From Variovorax paradoxus (GTDB taxonomy: Bacteria > Pseudomonadota > Gammaproteobacteria > Burkholderiales > Burkholderiaceae_C), in the NCBI GenBank assembly GCA_016806145.1, contig CP063167.1, forward strand, positions 1,670,501 to 1,734,500: a stretch of 64,000 nucleotides of DNA, written 5' to 3'. The position numbers and the translations under genes were made by a program. Under the pieces are notes generated by a model, which was given only the letters and a program-made list of their open reading frames with translations, was not told the origin of the DNA and did not search any database. Below, piece after piece: positions 17,360 to 25,648 of this stretch; the first letter of the stretch is position 1, and every line of letters begins with the position of its first letter.

Positions 17360-18290
17360 AGCCACGGGAGCGATGGAGATCGTCGCGCTCGGCGAGCCGA
17401 TGGTGGAGTTCAACCAGGTCCGTCCCGGCGAGCCCAGCTACCTGCAGGGCTTCGGCGGCGACACCTCGAACGCCATCATCGCCGCCGCCCGGCAGGGCGC
17501 GCGCACCGCCTACCTCACGCGCGTGGGCAGCGACACCTGGGGCGACGCGCTGATGGCCCTGTGGCGCGCCGAGGGCGTGGCCACCGACGGCGTGGCGCGC
17601 GATGCGCAGGCACCGACCGCGGTGTACTTCGTCACGCACGACGGCGACGGCCATGCCTTCAGCTACCTGCGCGCCGGCAGCGCCGCCAGCCGCATGGTGC
17701 CGGCCGAGCTGCCGCGCGGCACCATCGAGGGCGCGCGCTTCCTTCATGTGTCGGGCATCAGCCAGGCGATCAGCGCGAGCGCCTGCGACACCGTGTTCGA
17801 AGCCATCGCCATCGCGCGCGCCAAGGGCGTGCAGGTCAGCTACGACGCCAACCTGCGGCTCAAGCTCTGGCCGCTGGCGCGCGCCCGCGCCGTGATCCGC
17901 GAGACCGTGGGCCTGTCGGACCTGTTCCTGCCGAGCATCGAGGATGCGCAGCAGTTCACCGGCCTCGACGGCGAAGACGCCATCCTCGACTGGTGCTTCG
18001 AGGCCGGCGCGCGCACCGTCGTGCTGAAGCTCGGCAAGGCCGGTGCCGTGCTGGCCACGCCGTCGTCGCGCGAACGCATCGCGGGCCATGCGGTACAGGC
18101 GGTCGATGCCACCGGCGCCGGCGACTGCTTCGCGGGCTCGCTGCTCGCGCGGCTGGCCGCGGGCGACGCGATCGCGCAGGCGGTGCGCTATGCCAATGCG
18201 GCGGCCGCGCTCACGACCACGGGTTTCGGCGCGGTGGCGCCGATACCGCGGCCACAGGATGTGCGGGGCTTGCTCGCGCGCGCGGCCTAG
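17346..18290 (+). CDS. kdgK: 2-keto-3-deoxygluconate kinase-like PfkB sugar kinase
   Basis: This 314-residue PfkB-family kinase starts with the KdgK-like motif IVALGEPMVEFNQ and GGDTSNAIIAAARQGA, and ends with the PfkB signature VDATGAGDCFAGSLLARL, where Asp260 is the predicted catalytic base and the preceding GAG forms the anion hole. It should phosphorylate 2-keto-3-deoxygluconate or a close relative at the primary hydroxyl in the cytoplasm. The start at 17346 lies inside the end of the RraA-like gene; a later ATG at 17373 (MEIVALGE) is equally close to the first conserved strand. Its place at the end of the TRAP operon supports sugar-acid catabolism. Confidence 0.85.
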   Translation: MAASEATGAMEIVALGEPMVEFNQVRPGEPSYLQGFGGDTSNAIIAAARQGARTAYLTRVGSDTWGDALMALWRAEGVATDGVARDAQAPTAVYFVTHDGDGHAFSYLRAGSAASRMVPAELPRGTIEGARFLHVSGISQAISASACDTVFEAIAIARAKGVQVSYDANLRLKLWPLARARAVIRETVGLSDLFLPSIEDAQQFTGLDGEDAILDWCFEAGARTVVLKLGKAGAVLATPSSRERIAGHAVQAVDATGAGDCFAGSLLARLAAGDAIAQAVRYANAAAALTTTGFGAVAPIPRPQDVRGLLARAA

Positions 18291-18302
18291 CGGCCGCGCC
18301 GC

Positions 18303-19502
18303 TCAGCCGGCACGCGAGGCTTCCAGCGCCTGCCGCAGGTCCCCGAGGATGTCCTCGATCCCCTCCAGCCCGATCGACAGCCGGATCAGGCTGTCGCCGA
18401 TCATGTGCTGTGCGCGCTCCTCGCTCGTGTAGGTCGCGTGCGTCATGCTCGCGGGATGCTGGGCCAGGCTCTCGGCATCGCCGAGGCTGACGGCGCGCGT
18501 CACCAGGCGCAGCGCGTCGATGAAGCGCCGTCCGGCATCGAGTCCGCCATGGATGTCGAACGCGATCACCGCGCCCGGTTGCGACATCTGCCGCCGTGCC
18601 AGTTCGTACTGGGGATGCGAAGGCAGTCCCGGGAACTTCACGCGCGCCACCTCGGGCCTGGCTTCGAGGAACTCCGCGACGCGTTGCGCGTTCGCGCAAT
18701 GCCTGTCCATGCGCACCGGCAGCGTCTTCAGGCCGCGCAGGATCAGGTAGGCATCCATCGGCGACATGCAGGCGCCGGTCAGCTCCTTGATGCCCACGAA
18801 GCGTAGCGTCGACATCAAGGCCCTGGTGCCGACCAGCGCGCCCGCGATCACGTCGCCATGGCCGTTGATGTACTTGGTGAGCGAATGCACCACCACATCG
18901 GCGCCAAGCTTCAGCGGCTGCTGCAGGTAGGGCGTGCAATAGGTGCTGTCGACCGCGACCAGCGCCGTGCTGTGCGCATGGACCGTCTCCGACACCGCCG
19001 CGATGTCGACGACGCGCATGTGGGGGCTCGCGGGCGTCTCGAACAGCACGAGCTTCGTCCTTGCGTTGAGATGGGCCGCCAGCTCGCTTGGCTGCGTGAA
19101 GTCCGCGACGCGCGTGACGATGCCGAAGTCGGGCAGCAGGTGGTGCACGAGGGCATGGGTGCAGCCGTAGAGCGTGAGGTCGACGAGCAGCTCGTCGCCC
19201 GGCCTCAGCAAGGTCCACATCAGCGTGCAGATCGCGCCCATGCCGGACCCGAAGGCGAGCGCGGCTTCGGCGCCCTCGAGCGATGCGAGTCGCTCCTCGA
19301 GCAGCTGCACGGTCGGGTTGGTGATCCGCGTGTAGATCATGCCCGGCTCCTCCTGCGCGAAGCGCGCGGCGCCCTGCTCGGCCGAGTCGAAGGCGAAGGT
19401 CGACGACCAGAAGATCGGCGGGTTCAGCGCGCCCTGGTGCGCCGAGGCGTCGTAGCCCGCATGGATGGCGCGGGTCGCGAGGGAGAGGGAGGGGGATTGC
19501 AT
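18303..19502 (-). CDS. megL: Methionine gamma-lyase (Cys/Met metabolism PLP enzyme)
   Basis: This 399-residue PLP enzyme belongs to the cystathionine gamma-synthase family. The PLP lysine is Lys210 in [12 protein letters not shown]. Tyr112 and Cys114 in [13 protein letters not shown] correspond in place and context to the active-site Tyr and Cys that mark methionine gamma-lyase, which releases methanethiol, ammonia and 2-oxobutyrate from methionine. The start ATG at 19500-19502 is preceded by a purine-rich region and gives the normal N-terminus for the family. It stands alone, convergent with the kinase gene. Cystathionine or homocysteine lyase activity remains possible. Confidence 0.86.
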   Translation of the reverse strand: MQSPSLSLATRAIHAGYDASAHQGALNPPIFWSSTFAFDSAEQGAARFAQEEPGMIYTRITNPTVQLLEERLASLEGAEAALAFGSGMGAICTLMWTLLRPGDELLVDLTLYGCTHALVHHLLPDFGIVTRVADFTQPSELAAHLNARTKLVLFETPASPHMRVVDIAAVSETVHAHSTALVAVDSTYCTPYLQQPLKLGADVVVHSLTKYINGHGDVIAGALVGTRALMSTLRFVGIKELTGACMSPMDAYLILRGLKTLPVRMDRHCANAQRVAEFLEARPEVARVKFPGLPSHPQYELARRQMSQPGAVIAFDIHGGLDAGRRFIDALRLVTRAVSLGDAESLAQHPASMTHATYTSEERAQHMIGDSLIRLSIGLEGIEDILGDLRQALEASRAG

Positions 19503-19647
19503 TGCTGGATTCGATCCTGGGTTGGATCGCGCGGGATGCGCGACGGGGCCTTCAGCAATGTGCCGCGAACGAGCCGGCGGAATATCGAGTTCTTTGCATC
19601 GCGCGCGGCCATTGATGCGGATCGGGCATCGAGGCGCGCCGCTGGCT

Positions 19648-20604
19648 TCACCGCGGTGGGGCAGGGGCGTGGAGCTCGAGCCAGTGCGCATGCGCCGGGC
19701 CATACAAGGCCGAGGCATTGCTCCAGAAGATCTTCTCGAGATCGCCGTCGCTCAGCTGCGATTGCGCGATGGTCTGCTTCGCGTTGTCGTGCACGCTGCC
19801 CGGGTCGCGCAGGAACTGCCAGGCCGGCGACCAGTCGCTGCCGTAGAGCACGCGGCCGGCGCCGAGCTTGCCGATGAAGGTCCTCAGGTGCTCGACCGTG
19901 GTGTCGGTGGTGTCGACATGGATGTTCTGGTTGCGGATCGCCACGCTGAGCGTGCTGTCGAAGTAGCGCTGGAGCCCCCGGCCCATCTTCGTCAGCACGA
20001 TGGGCGTGCGGGGATACCGGTAGGCGACTTCGTCGACCCAGATCGGGTCGCCGTACACCAGGCCGCCCGGCGACTGCGTCCAGGCCGTCGGAATCTGCAC
20101 CGACATCCCGTGCCGCTCGACCACCTGCATCAGCGGTTCCAGGTCGTCGGCGATCTCCTCGGGATGCAGGCGGTTCGTGACGCGCCGCACGTACAGCTCC
20201 CCCACCGCGCGCATGCCCAGCGCCACGCATCGCTCGAGCTCGGCCGCCACCGCTTCGGGGGCGAGGGTGCGTATCGGCTGCCGCGGCGGATCCGCGCTGG
20301 TCGGCCAGGGCGTGGGCACGGCCAGGGGAACCAGCCGCGCGGGATGGTTGCGCGCGATCGCCGCCACCAGGTCGTTCGAGATGCCGGGGCGTGCCTGCAC
20401 GCACGAGATGTCGATGCCGTTCTCGTCCATGGCCTGCAGCAGCCGCGCGCCGTTGTCCTCGGGCGCCTGCGTGGCGATGGCCGCGTAGCGCTCGGGATGC
20501 CGGGTGCGGAAGGACGCGACGTCGGCGCGGGTGCGCAGGTATTCGCCCGATGCCTCGAGGGCCGGGAAAGTGCCGACGTGGACGTGCATGTCGATGGTCT
20601 TCAT
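19648..20604 (-). CDS. Amidohydrolase family protein (ACMSD-like subgroup)
   Basis: This 318-residue protein is a TIM-barrel metal-dependent hydrolase or decarboxylase. The metal-binding H-x-H motif is at the very N-terminus (IDMHVHVG), a further barrel strand carries MSVQIPTAW, and the late aspartate is in VLYGSDWSP. This layout is that of the amidohydrolase-2 / ACMSD group, which often decarboxylates or hydrolyses ring acids. A strong AAGGAGG site lies 8 bases before the ATG. It is the second gene after a sulfonate-type binding protein, 25 bases away, so both probably form an operon. Substrate unknown. Confidence 0.83.
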   Translation of the reverse strand: MKTIDMHVHVGTFPALEASGEYLRTRADVASFRTRHPERYAAIATQAPEDNGARLLQAMDENGIDISCVQARPGISNDLVAAIARNHPARLVPLAVPTPWPTSADPPRQPIRTLAPEAVAAELERCVALGMRAVGELYVRRVTNRLHPEEIADDLEPLMQVVERHGMSVQIPTAWTQSPGGLVYGDPIWVDEVAYRYPRTPIVLTKMGRGLQRYFDSTLSVAIRNQNIHVDTTDTTVEHLRTFIGKLGAGRVLYGSDWSPAWQFLRDPGSVHDNAKQTIAQSQLSDGDLEKIFWSNASALYGPAHAHWLELHAPAPPR

Positions 20605-20629
20605 CGGTCTGCCTCCTTCGATGACGCGC

Positions 20630-21586
20630 TCAGCGCGCGTCCGTGGGCTTCCACACGATGTGGCGCACCTCGACGCGCTTCGGAACGATCGCGAGTTCGG
20701 CGAGCCGGTCGGCCAGCTCCTGCTGCTGCTGGGTGACCGCGTCGTCCATGTACTTGATCGCGAAGGTGCCGCGGCCGACCACCGTGCGCTCGATGTCGAG
20801 CGGAATGCCGGTCTGGTCCGTCAGAAGCTGCGCGAGCTGCGGACGGTTGTCCTCGGCCCAGCGCCCGACCTCGCTCAGCCGGTCGACGATGCGCTTGAGC
20901 AGGGCGGGGTTCCTGAGCGAGAACTCCTTGTTGGCCAGCAGGAAGTTGTTGGAATGGACCACGCGCACGTCCTTCGTCAGCACCTGCGCGCCGTGCACCT
21001 TCTCGCCGATGGCGAGGAACGGATCCCAGACCACCCAGGCATCGAGTTCGGCCTTGCCGAACGCCGCCGTGGCGTCGGCCGGCGCGAGGTAGGAGATCTT
21101 CACGTCGGCGGGCCGCAGGCCGGCCTTGTCGAGCGCGGCGAGCAGGAAGTGATGGCCGCTGGTTCCCTTGGCGACGCCGATCCGCTTGCCCTTGAGATCT
21201 TCCAGCTTCGCGATGCCGGCGCCGTTGCGCACCAGGATGCCTTCGCTGTTGAGGCCGGCCGGCTGGCTCGCGACGTACAGCAGGTTCTCGCGCGCGGCCT
21301 GCGCGAAGATCGGCGGCGCGCTGCCCGCGGAGCCGAAGTCGAGCTTGTCGCTGTTGAGGGCCTCGAGCACCGGGATGCCGGTCGCGAACTCATACCACTT
21401 GATGGCGATGCCGTCGCGCTTGAACTCTTCCTCGAGCACGCCGCGCTGCTTGGCGATCGCCAGGATGCCGCCCTTCTGCAGCGCCACGCGGATCTCCTTC
21501 GCGGTTTGTGCGTGTGTCGCGAAGCAAAGGCCCGACAACAACAAGGCCGTGGACACGGCGGCGACGAAGCGTTTTCTACCCAGCAT
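20630..21586 (-). CDS. Sulfonate/taurine-type ABC substrate-binding protein, orphan
   Basis: This 318-residue periplasmic protein has a signal peptide (MLGRKRFVAAVSTALLLSG to about residue 27) and the SsuA/TauA pattern: EIRVALQKGGILAIAKQRG, LDFGSAGSAPPIFAQAA, GKRIGVAKGTSGHHFLLAAL and ELDAWVVWDPFLA. I chose the ATG at 21584-21586, which has a CTGGAG site nine bases upstream; a longer in-frame start adds a poor leader. No permease or ATPase is adjacent, so it may feed another importer, perhaps the one at 44958-47487. The downstream amidohydrolase probably works on the imported compound. Aliphatic sulfonates are the family norm, but the ligand is not determined. Confidence 0.86.
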   Translation of the reverse strand: MLGRKRFVAAVSTALLLSGLCFATHAQTAKEIRVALQKGGILAIAKQRGVLEEEFKRDGIAIKWYEFATGIPVLEALNSDKLDFGSAGSAPPIFAQAARENLLYVASQPAGLNSEGILVRNGAGIAKLEDLKGKRIGVAKGTSGHHFLLAALDKAGLRPADVKISYLAPADATAAFGKAELDAWVVWDPFLAIGEKVHGAQVLTKDVRVVHSNNFLLANKEFSLRNPALLKRIVDRLSEVGRWAEDNRPQLAQLLTDQTGIPLDIERTVVGRGTFAIKYMDDAVTQQQQELADRLAELAIVPKRVEVRHIVWKPTDAR

Positions 21587-21667
21587 CGAGAAATCTCCAG
21601 AAACGATCGATGCTAGGGAAAGGCAGGGCATCCATGCACCGCATTTCCTCGATCGATAGTTGCCGAT

Positions 21668-21677
21668 CGCATATGCG
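21668..21677. promoter_or_regulatory. Perfect 10-base palindrome in the divergent LysR promoter region
   Basis: CGCATATGCG is self-complementary and sits between the divergent binding-protein and LysR genes, 82 bases from one start codon and 109 from the other. It is short, so it is only a weak candidate for regulator binding. Confidence 0.25.
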
Positions 21678-21785
21678 TACGGGTCCGCGGTGGCTCCGGC
21701 GAACGCGACGAAGGCCGGCGTCGCGGGCAGCGAAAAGTAGAATGCCTGCGCCCTCCCTCCTCACCCGACAACCGTAGCAACCACC

Positions 21786-22685
21786 GTGGATCGCGCGCAC
21801 CTGATGACCGTGTTCCTCACGGTGGCCGAAGCGCGGAACTTCGCTGCCGCGGCGCGACGCCTGGGGATGTCGGCGCCCGCCGTCACGCGCGCGATCGCCA
21901 GCCTCGAGGAACACCTGGGCGTGAAGCTGATCCTGCGCACCACGCGCAGCGTGAGGCTCACGGATGTCGGGCATCGCTACCTGGAGGACGTGCGGGTCAT
22001 CCTCGCGAAGCTCGCCGACGCGGCCGAGGCGGCGCGCGGCGTGAACAGCGCCGTGCAGGGGCATCTCAACATCACCGCGCCCGCGCTGTTCGGCATCTCG
22101 CACGTGATGCCGTGCATCGATGCCTACCTCGAGCAGTTTCCGCGGATGAGCATCTCGGGCTACTTCCTCGACCGCATCGTGGATCTTCGCGAGGAGGGGA
22201 TGGATGTCGCGATCCGCATCGGCTTTCTTCCCGACGCCGGCCTCGAGGCGATCCGCGTGGGACAGGTCCGGCGCGTTCTCTGCGCCTCGCCGGGCTACCT
22301 GAAGGCGCATGGCACGCCGCGCGATCCCTCGGAGCTCGAGCGGCATGCGGTCGTGATGGCCGCGCCGCTGTCGCCCGGCAACGAATGGAAGTTCAGGTCC
22401 GACGGCACGCGCCTCGCGCTTCGCCTCGCGCCCCGGCTGATCGTCGGCACCAACGATGCGGCCGTCGAGGCCGCCGTGCTCGGCAGCGGCATCACGCAGC
22501 TTCTGTCCTACCAGGTCGCCGCGCACCTCGATGCGGGTCGCCTGGAGATCGTGCTGCCGGACCACGAGGAGCCGCCCTGGCCGATCCATGTGGTCTACGA
22601 GAAGGAGCGCGGCGAATCGCCGCGCGCCCGCGCGTTCATCGACCTGCTGGTGCGCCGACTGCGCGGCAGCAAGGCACTCGACTGA
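21786..22685 (+). CDS. LysR-family transcriptional regulator (divergent to sulfonate-type SBP)
   Basis: This 299-residue protein has an N-terminal winged helix (residues 3-62: LMTVFLTVAEARNFAAAARR, then SAPAVTRAIASLEEHLGVKL) and a LysR substrate domain of the CrgA/DmlR subgroup, with GYFLDRIVDLREEGMDVAIR and PIHVVYEKERGESPRARAFIDLL at the C-terminus. The start is GTG at 21786, as no ATG precedes the helix. It is divergent from the binding protein and amidohydrolase genes, its likely targets. It is clearly a paralogue of the LysR at 24724-25623, with the same length and matching blocks. Confidence 0.88.
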   Translation: MDRAHLMTVFLTVAEARNFAAAARRLGMSAPAVTRAIASLEEHLGVKLILRTTRSVRLTDVGHRYLEDVRVILAKLADAAEAARGVNSAVQGHLNITAPALFGISHVMPCIDAYLEQFPRMSISGYFLDRIVDLREEGMDVAIRIGFLPDAGLEAIRVGQVRRVLCASPGYLKAHGTPRDPSELERHAVVMAAPLSPGNEWKFRSDGTRLALRLAPRLIVGTNDAAVEAAVLGSGITQLLSYQVAAHLDAGRLEIVLPDHEEPPWPIHVVYEKERGESPRARAFIDLLVRRLRGSKALD

Positions 22686-22698
22686 GGCGCGACGGGCC

Positions 22699-23655
22699 TC
22701 ATGCCCGCAGCGCCAGCACTTCGCCCGCCTCGGCCCAGGACACGCACAGGCACAGCGAATGCGTGCGCTGCTGCGGGGTCAGGCAGTTGTCACGGTGGAT
22801 CGGCGTGCCGCCGCTGTAGCTCACGATGCAGGCACCGCATTCGCCGCGCCGGCAGTCCGAGGAAATCCAGGCGCCCGCGGCTTCGACCGCATCGAGCAAG
22901 GTGGTGCCTGGCGAGGCTTCGAGTTCGAGGCCCGATTCGGTCAATGCGAGCCGGACCTTCGTGTCGGTGGCGCTCCACCCGGGTCCGAAGCTCTCGAAGT
23001 GGATGCGCGACGACGCAATGCCGAGGGCCATGGCCGCGAGGCGTACATCGTCGATGAGCTTCGCCGGGCCGCAGACATGGAAATGCACACCCTCGTCGCG
23101 CGCGTGAGGCCGCAGCAGCCCTTGCACATCGATGCGCCGCGGGAACTCTGCTTGCCGCGTCGCATAGAGGAACAGCTGGTCGTGCCCCTCGTCGAGCAGC
23201 CGGTCGCGAAAGGCCATCTCCCGGTCGTGCCTGGCCGCATAGTGCAGTTCGTACGAAGCACCGCGCTGCTTCAGCGCCGATGCCATGCCGAGCATCGGCG
23301 TGATGCCGATACCGCCGGCGATCAGCACGTGGTGGCTGGCGGCAGGCGCGATGCCGAAAGCATGGATCGGCGTGGACACTTCCACCGTGTCGCCAACGGC
23401 CAGCACGTCGTGCAGGAAGCGCGAGCCGCCGCGGCCGCTGTCGTTGCGCTTCACCGCAATCTCATAGCGGTCGAGCGCCCCGGTGTCGGAGACCAGCGAA
23501 TACTTGCGCAGCAGCTGTTGCCCATCGACTTCGAATCCCAATTCGATGTGCGCGCCGGCATCGAAACGCGGAAGCGGCGCAGCGGCGGGATCCTGCAATC
23601 GGATCAGGCGCACGCCGTCCGCCAGCGGCTCGGCCCGGGTCACGGTGAGGCGCAT
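22699..23655 (-). CDS. PDR/VanB-family oxidoreductase (FMN/FAD, NAD, 2Fe-2S)
   Basis: This 318-residue electron-transfer protein has three domains in the phthalate dioxygenase reductase order: a flavin domain (residues 1-100, RKYSLVSDTG), a nicotinamide domain (about 105-220, IAGGIGITPMLGMA and HVCGPAKLIDDV), and a C-terminal plant-type ferredoxin with Cys268, Cys273 and Cys276 in CRRGECGAC plus Cys302 or Cys304. It passes electrons from NAD(P)H to a partner enzyme. The gene starts 2 bases after the stop of the pyridoxamine-oxidase-like flavoprotein, so that protein is the obvious partner; no Rieske oxygenase is nearby. Confidence 0.9.
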   Translation of the reverse strand: MRLTVTRAEPLADGVRLIRLQDPAAAPLPRFDAGAHIELGFEVDGQQLLRKYSLVSDTGALDRYEIAVKRNDSGRGGSRFLHDVLAVGDTVEVSTPIHAFGIAPAASHHVLIAGGIGITPMLGMASALKQRGASYELHYAARHDREMAFRDRLLDEGHDQLFLYATRQAEFPRRIDVQGLLRPHARDEGVHFHVCGPAKLIDDVRLAAMALGIASSRIHFESFGPGWSATDTKVRLALTESGLELEASPGTTLLDAVEAAGAWISSDCRRGECGACIVSYSGGTPIHRDNCLTPQQRTHSLCLCVSWAEAGEVLALRA

Positions 23656-23657
23656 GC

Positions 23658-24593
23658 TCAGTTCACCTCAGGCAAGAAGGGCGAGAACTCGATGAACTTC
23701 GTCCGCAGCGTGGCCGGCAGCTCGCTCTCGATCCACTGTGAGGGCCTGAACTCCCAGAACCGGCCGGTGCCACCCGTCAGGCCCTGCGGGTCGGCCTGGT
23801 TCCACATCATCTCGACCGTGCCGGCCAGCTGCAGCACGCGGCGCCGCTCGTAGTCGGGAAAGGCCAGGCCCGCTTGCGGGTTCAGCAGGAAATTCCCGAA
23901 GCTGTTGAACATGCTGTTGCCGTTGTAGTCGGGAATCCTCAGCACGCCGTCGCCCGCATGCCGCACGAAGCCGCGCGGTCCCCCGCGGTGCGAGCAGTCC
24001 GCGCCGCGCGTGGCATGCGCCGATGCGAGGAAGAAGGTGTCGGCGTCCGCGATCAGTTCGAGTTGCGCCGGACCCAGTTCATGGCCCCGGCTGGAGGTCG
24101 AGGAGGGCGGCGCCTCGCCCGCGTCCGCGAGCACGATCTCGCGCCGGTGGATGTAGCGCGGACAGATGGGAAAGGACTTGGTCACCTGCACCTTGAGCCG
24201 CTCGCCCTCCAGATGGGCCTGGCCGTTGATCTTCAGCCGGCGCCGGCTCTGCAGTTCCAGCAGCAGCAGGCCGATGCGCGCGTCGTGCCGGATGTTCTCC
24301 CAGAACGGGTCCGCCTCGAGTTTCGCGACCTGGCCCAGGTCGACCGACAGCATGGCCGCGTCTTCGCTGGGGGCCAGGAAGCCGGGCTCGCCGAGCAGGA
24401 TGGAGGCCCACACCTGTCCGTTCGGATCCAGGCTGGCGGCGTAGGCCGTCTTCTGCTGGCGCACGAAGGGCAGGGCGCCCCGGATGATGGTGCGGCCCAC
24501 GGTGGCGCCGTTGCGCACGGCGATCTCTCTCTCGCCCGCATTGCGCTGGGCCATCAATTCGCCTTCGTGGAACAGGGTGTCGCTGGTCGTCAT
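23658..24593 (-). CDS. Pyridoxamine 5'-phosphate oxidase-like (PPOX class) flavoprotein
   Basis: This 311-residue protein belongs to the large PPOX-type FMN-binding barrel group. Key regions are RQQKTAYAASLDPNGQVWAS, LGEPGFLAPSEDAAMLSVDL, the RLKINGQAHLEG strand pair and RIPDYNGNSMFNSFGNFLL followed by AGLAFPDYERRRVLQLAGT. It is longer than PdxH and looks like the N-terminal part of fused PPOX-ferredoxin-reductase proteins. The start ATG at 24591-24593 is chosen because the longer frame lacks a start signal and crosses the palindrome at 24669. Its operon partner is the VanB-type reductase. The natural substrate is unknown. Confidence 0.82.
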   Translation of the reverse strand: MTTSDTLFHEGELMAQRNAGEREIAVRNGATVGRTIIRGALPFVRQQKTAYAASLDPNGQVWASILLGEPGFLAPSEDAAMLSVDLGQVAKLEADPFWENIRHDARIGLLLLELQSRRRLKINGQAHLEGERLKVQVTKSFPICPRYIHRREIVLADAGEAPPSSTSSRGHELGPAQLELIADADTFFLASAHATRGADCSHRGGPRGFVRHAGDGVLRIPDYNGNSMFNSFGNFLLNPQAGLAFPDYERRRVLQLAGTVEMMWNQADPQGLTGGTGRFWEFRPSQWIESELPATLRTKFIEFSPFLPEVN

Positions 24594-24668
24594 GGATCGA
24601 TGCCTTCGAGAACGGTCATTGGAAAAAAATTGTGCCGATCGACGCGGCGACCGGAAAGCAGACGGACC

Positions 24669-24683
24669 GCAATTGATAATTGC
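24669..24683. promoter_or_regulatory. LysR-type palindrome GCAATT-GAT-AATTGC
   Basis: A perfect inverted repeat with 6-base arms and a 3-base spacer lies between the divergent PPOX flavoprotein and LysR genes, 40 bases before the LysR ATG. It fits the T-rich/A-rich dyads bound by LysR regulators, and a closely related dyad stands at 26124-26138. Confidence 0.5.
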
Positions 24684-24723
24684 GCGCGACGCAGGGCGGT
24701 CGAGCCAGGACAACGGTGGTGCC

Positions 24724-25623
24724 ATGGATGACATTCATTTGATGACGGTGTTCGTCGCCGTCGGCGAGGAACAAAGCCTGGCCGGCGGCGCGCGGCGGCT
24801 CGACATCTCGGCCGCGGCGGCCATGCGCGCCATCAACCACCTCGAATCGAAGATGGGCGTCGCCTTCTTCCAGCGCAACACCCGGGGGCTGGCACTCACC
24901 GAGAGCGGGCAGCGCTATCTCGAGGATTCCCGCGCGGTGCTGCAGCTGGTCGAGCGGGCCGAGGCCTCGGTGATCGGCGCCAACATCGTCGCGCGCGGCC
25001 AGTTGCGGATCACCGCGCCGACGGTGTTCGGCCGGCTCTTCATCATTCCGCTGATCAAGGAATACCTGGCGCTCTATCCCGACATGGAGATCTCGGCGAT
25101 CTTTCTCGACCGCACCGTGAACCTGATCGACGAGGGCTTCGACGTGGCCATCCGCATCGCCGAGCTGCCCGATTCGGGCATGAAGGCACTGAAGGTCGGC
25201 CAGGTGCGCAGGCTGAGCTATGCCTCGCCGGCCTACCTCGAGAAGCACGGCGAGCCGGTGCATCCGATGGATCTGCAGAAGCACAGGATCGTCGCGGCCG
25301 AGGTGTCGGCCCAGGTGGCGGTCTGGAAATTCAGGGCGAAGGACAGCGCCCTCTCGGTCAAGCTCAAGCCGGTGCTCGAGGTGATCGGCAGCGACGCCGC
25401 CATCGATGCGGCCGTGCGCGGCATCGGCATCGTGAACCTGCCGTGCTACCAGGTGGCCGACAAGGTGCGCAGCGGCGAGCTGCGCGCGATCCTGGTCGAC
25501 TACGCGAGCGGCTCGCTGCCGATTCACCTGCTGCATCGCGAGAGCCGGTTCGGCTCGTCCAGGGTGCGAAGCTTCATCGACCTGGTGGGCCCGAGACTGC
25601 GCAAGGAGATCGCCGCGCTCTAG
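24724..25623 (+). CDS. LysR-family transcriptional regulator (divergent to PPOX/reductase operon)
   Basis: This 299-residue regulator has the LysR winged helix (residues 5-62: LMTVFVAVGEEQSLAGGARR, then SAAAAMRAINHLESKMGVAF) and a periplasmic-binding-like effector domain. Blocks such as FLDRTVNLIDEGFDVAIRIA and LPDSGMKALKVGQVRR closely match the LysR at 21786, so the two arose by duplication. The ATG at 24724 lies 40 bases after the GCAATT-N3-AATTGC dyad. It probably controls the divergent flavoprotein and reductase genes. Confidence 0.88.
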   Translation: MDDIHLMTVFVAVGEEQSLAGGARRLDISAAAAMRAINHLESKMGVAFFQRNTRGLALTESGQRYLEDSRAVLQLVERAEASVIGANIVARGQLRITAPTVFGRLFIIPLIKEYLALYPDMEISAIFLDRTVNLIDEGFDVAIRIAELPDSGMKALKVGQVRRLSYASPAYLEKHGEPVHPMDLQKHRIVAAEVSAQVAVWKFRAKDSALSVKLKPVLEVIGSDAAIDAAVRGIGIVNLPCYQVADKVRSGELRAILVDYASGSLPIHLLHRESRFGSSRVRSFIDLVGPRLRKEIAAL

Positions 25624-25648
25624 GCGCGGCGATCCTCGCATCGGTCGA

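Noticed and set aside
21668..21677. Palindrome CGCATATGCG as a strong operator
   Set aside because: It is short and contains a common NdeI-like core; it is kept only as a weak candidate feature.
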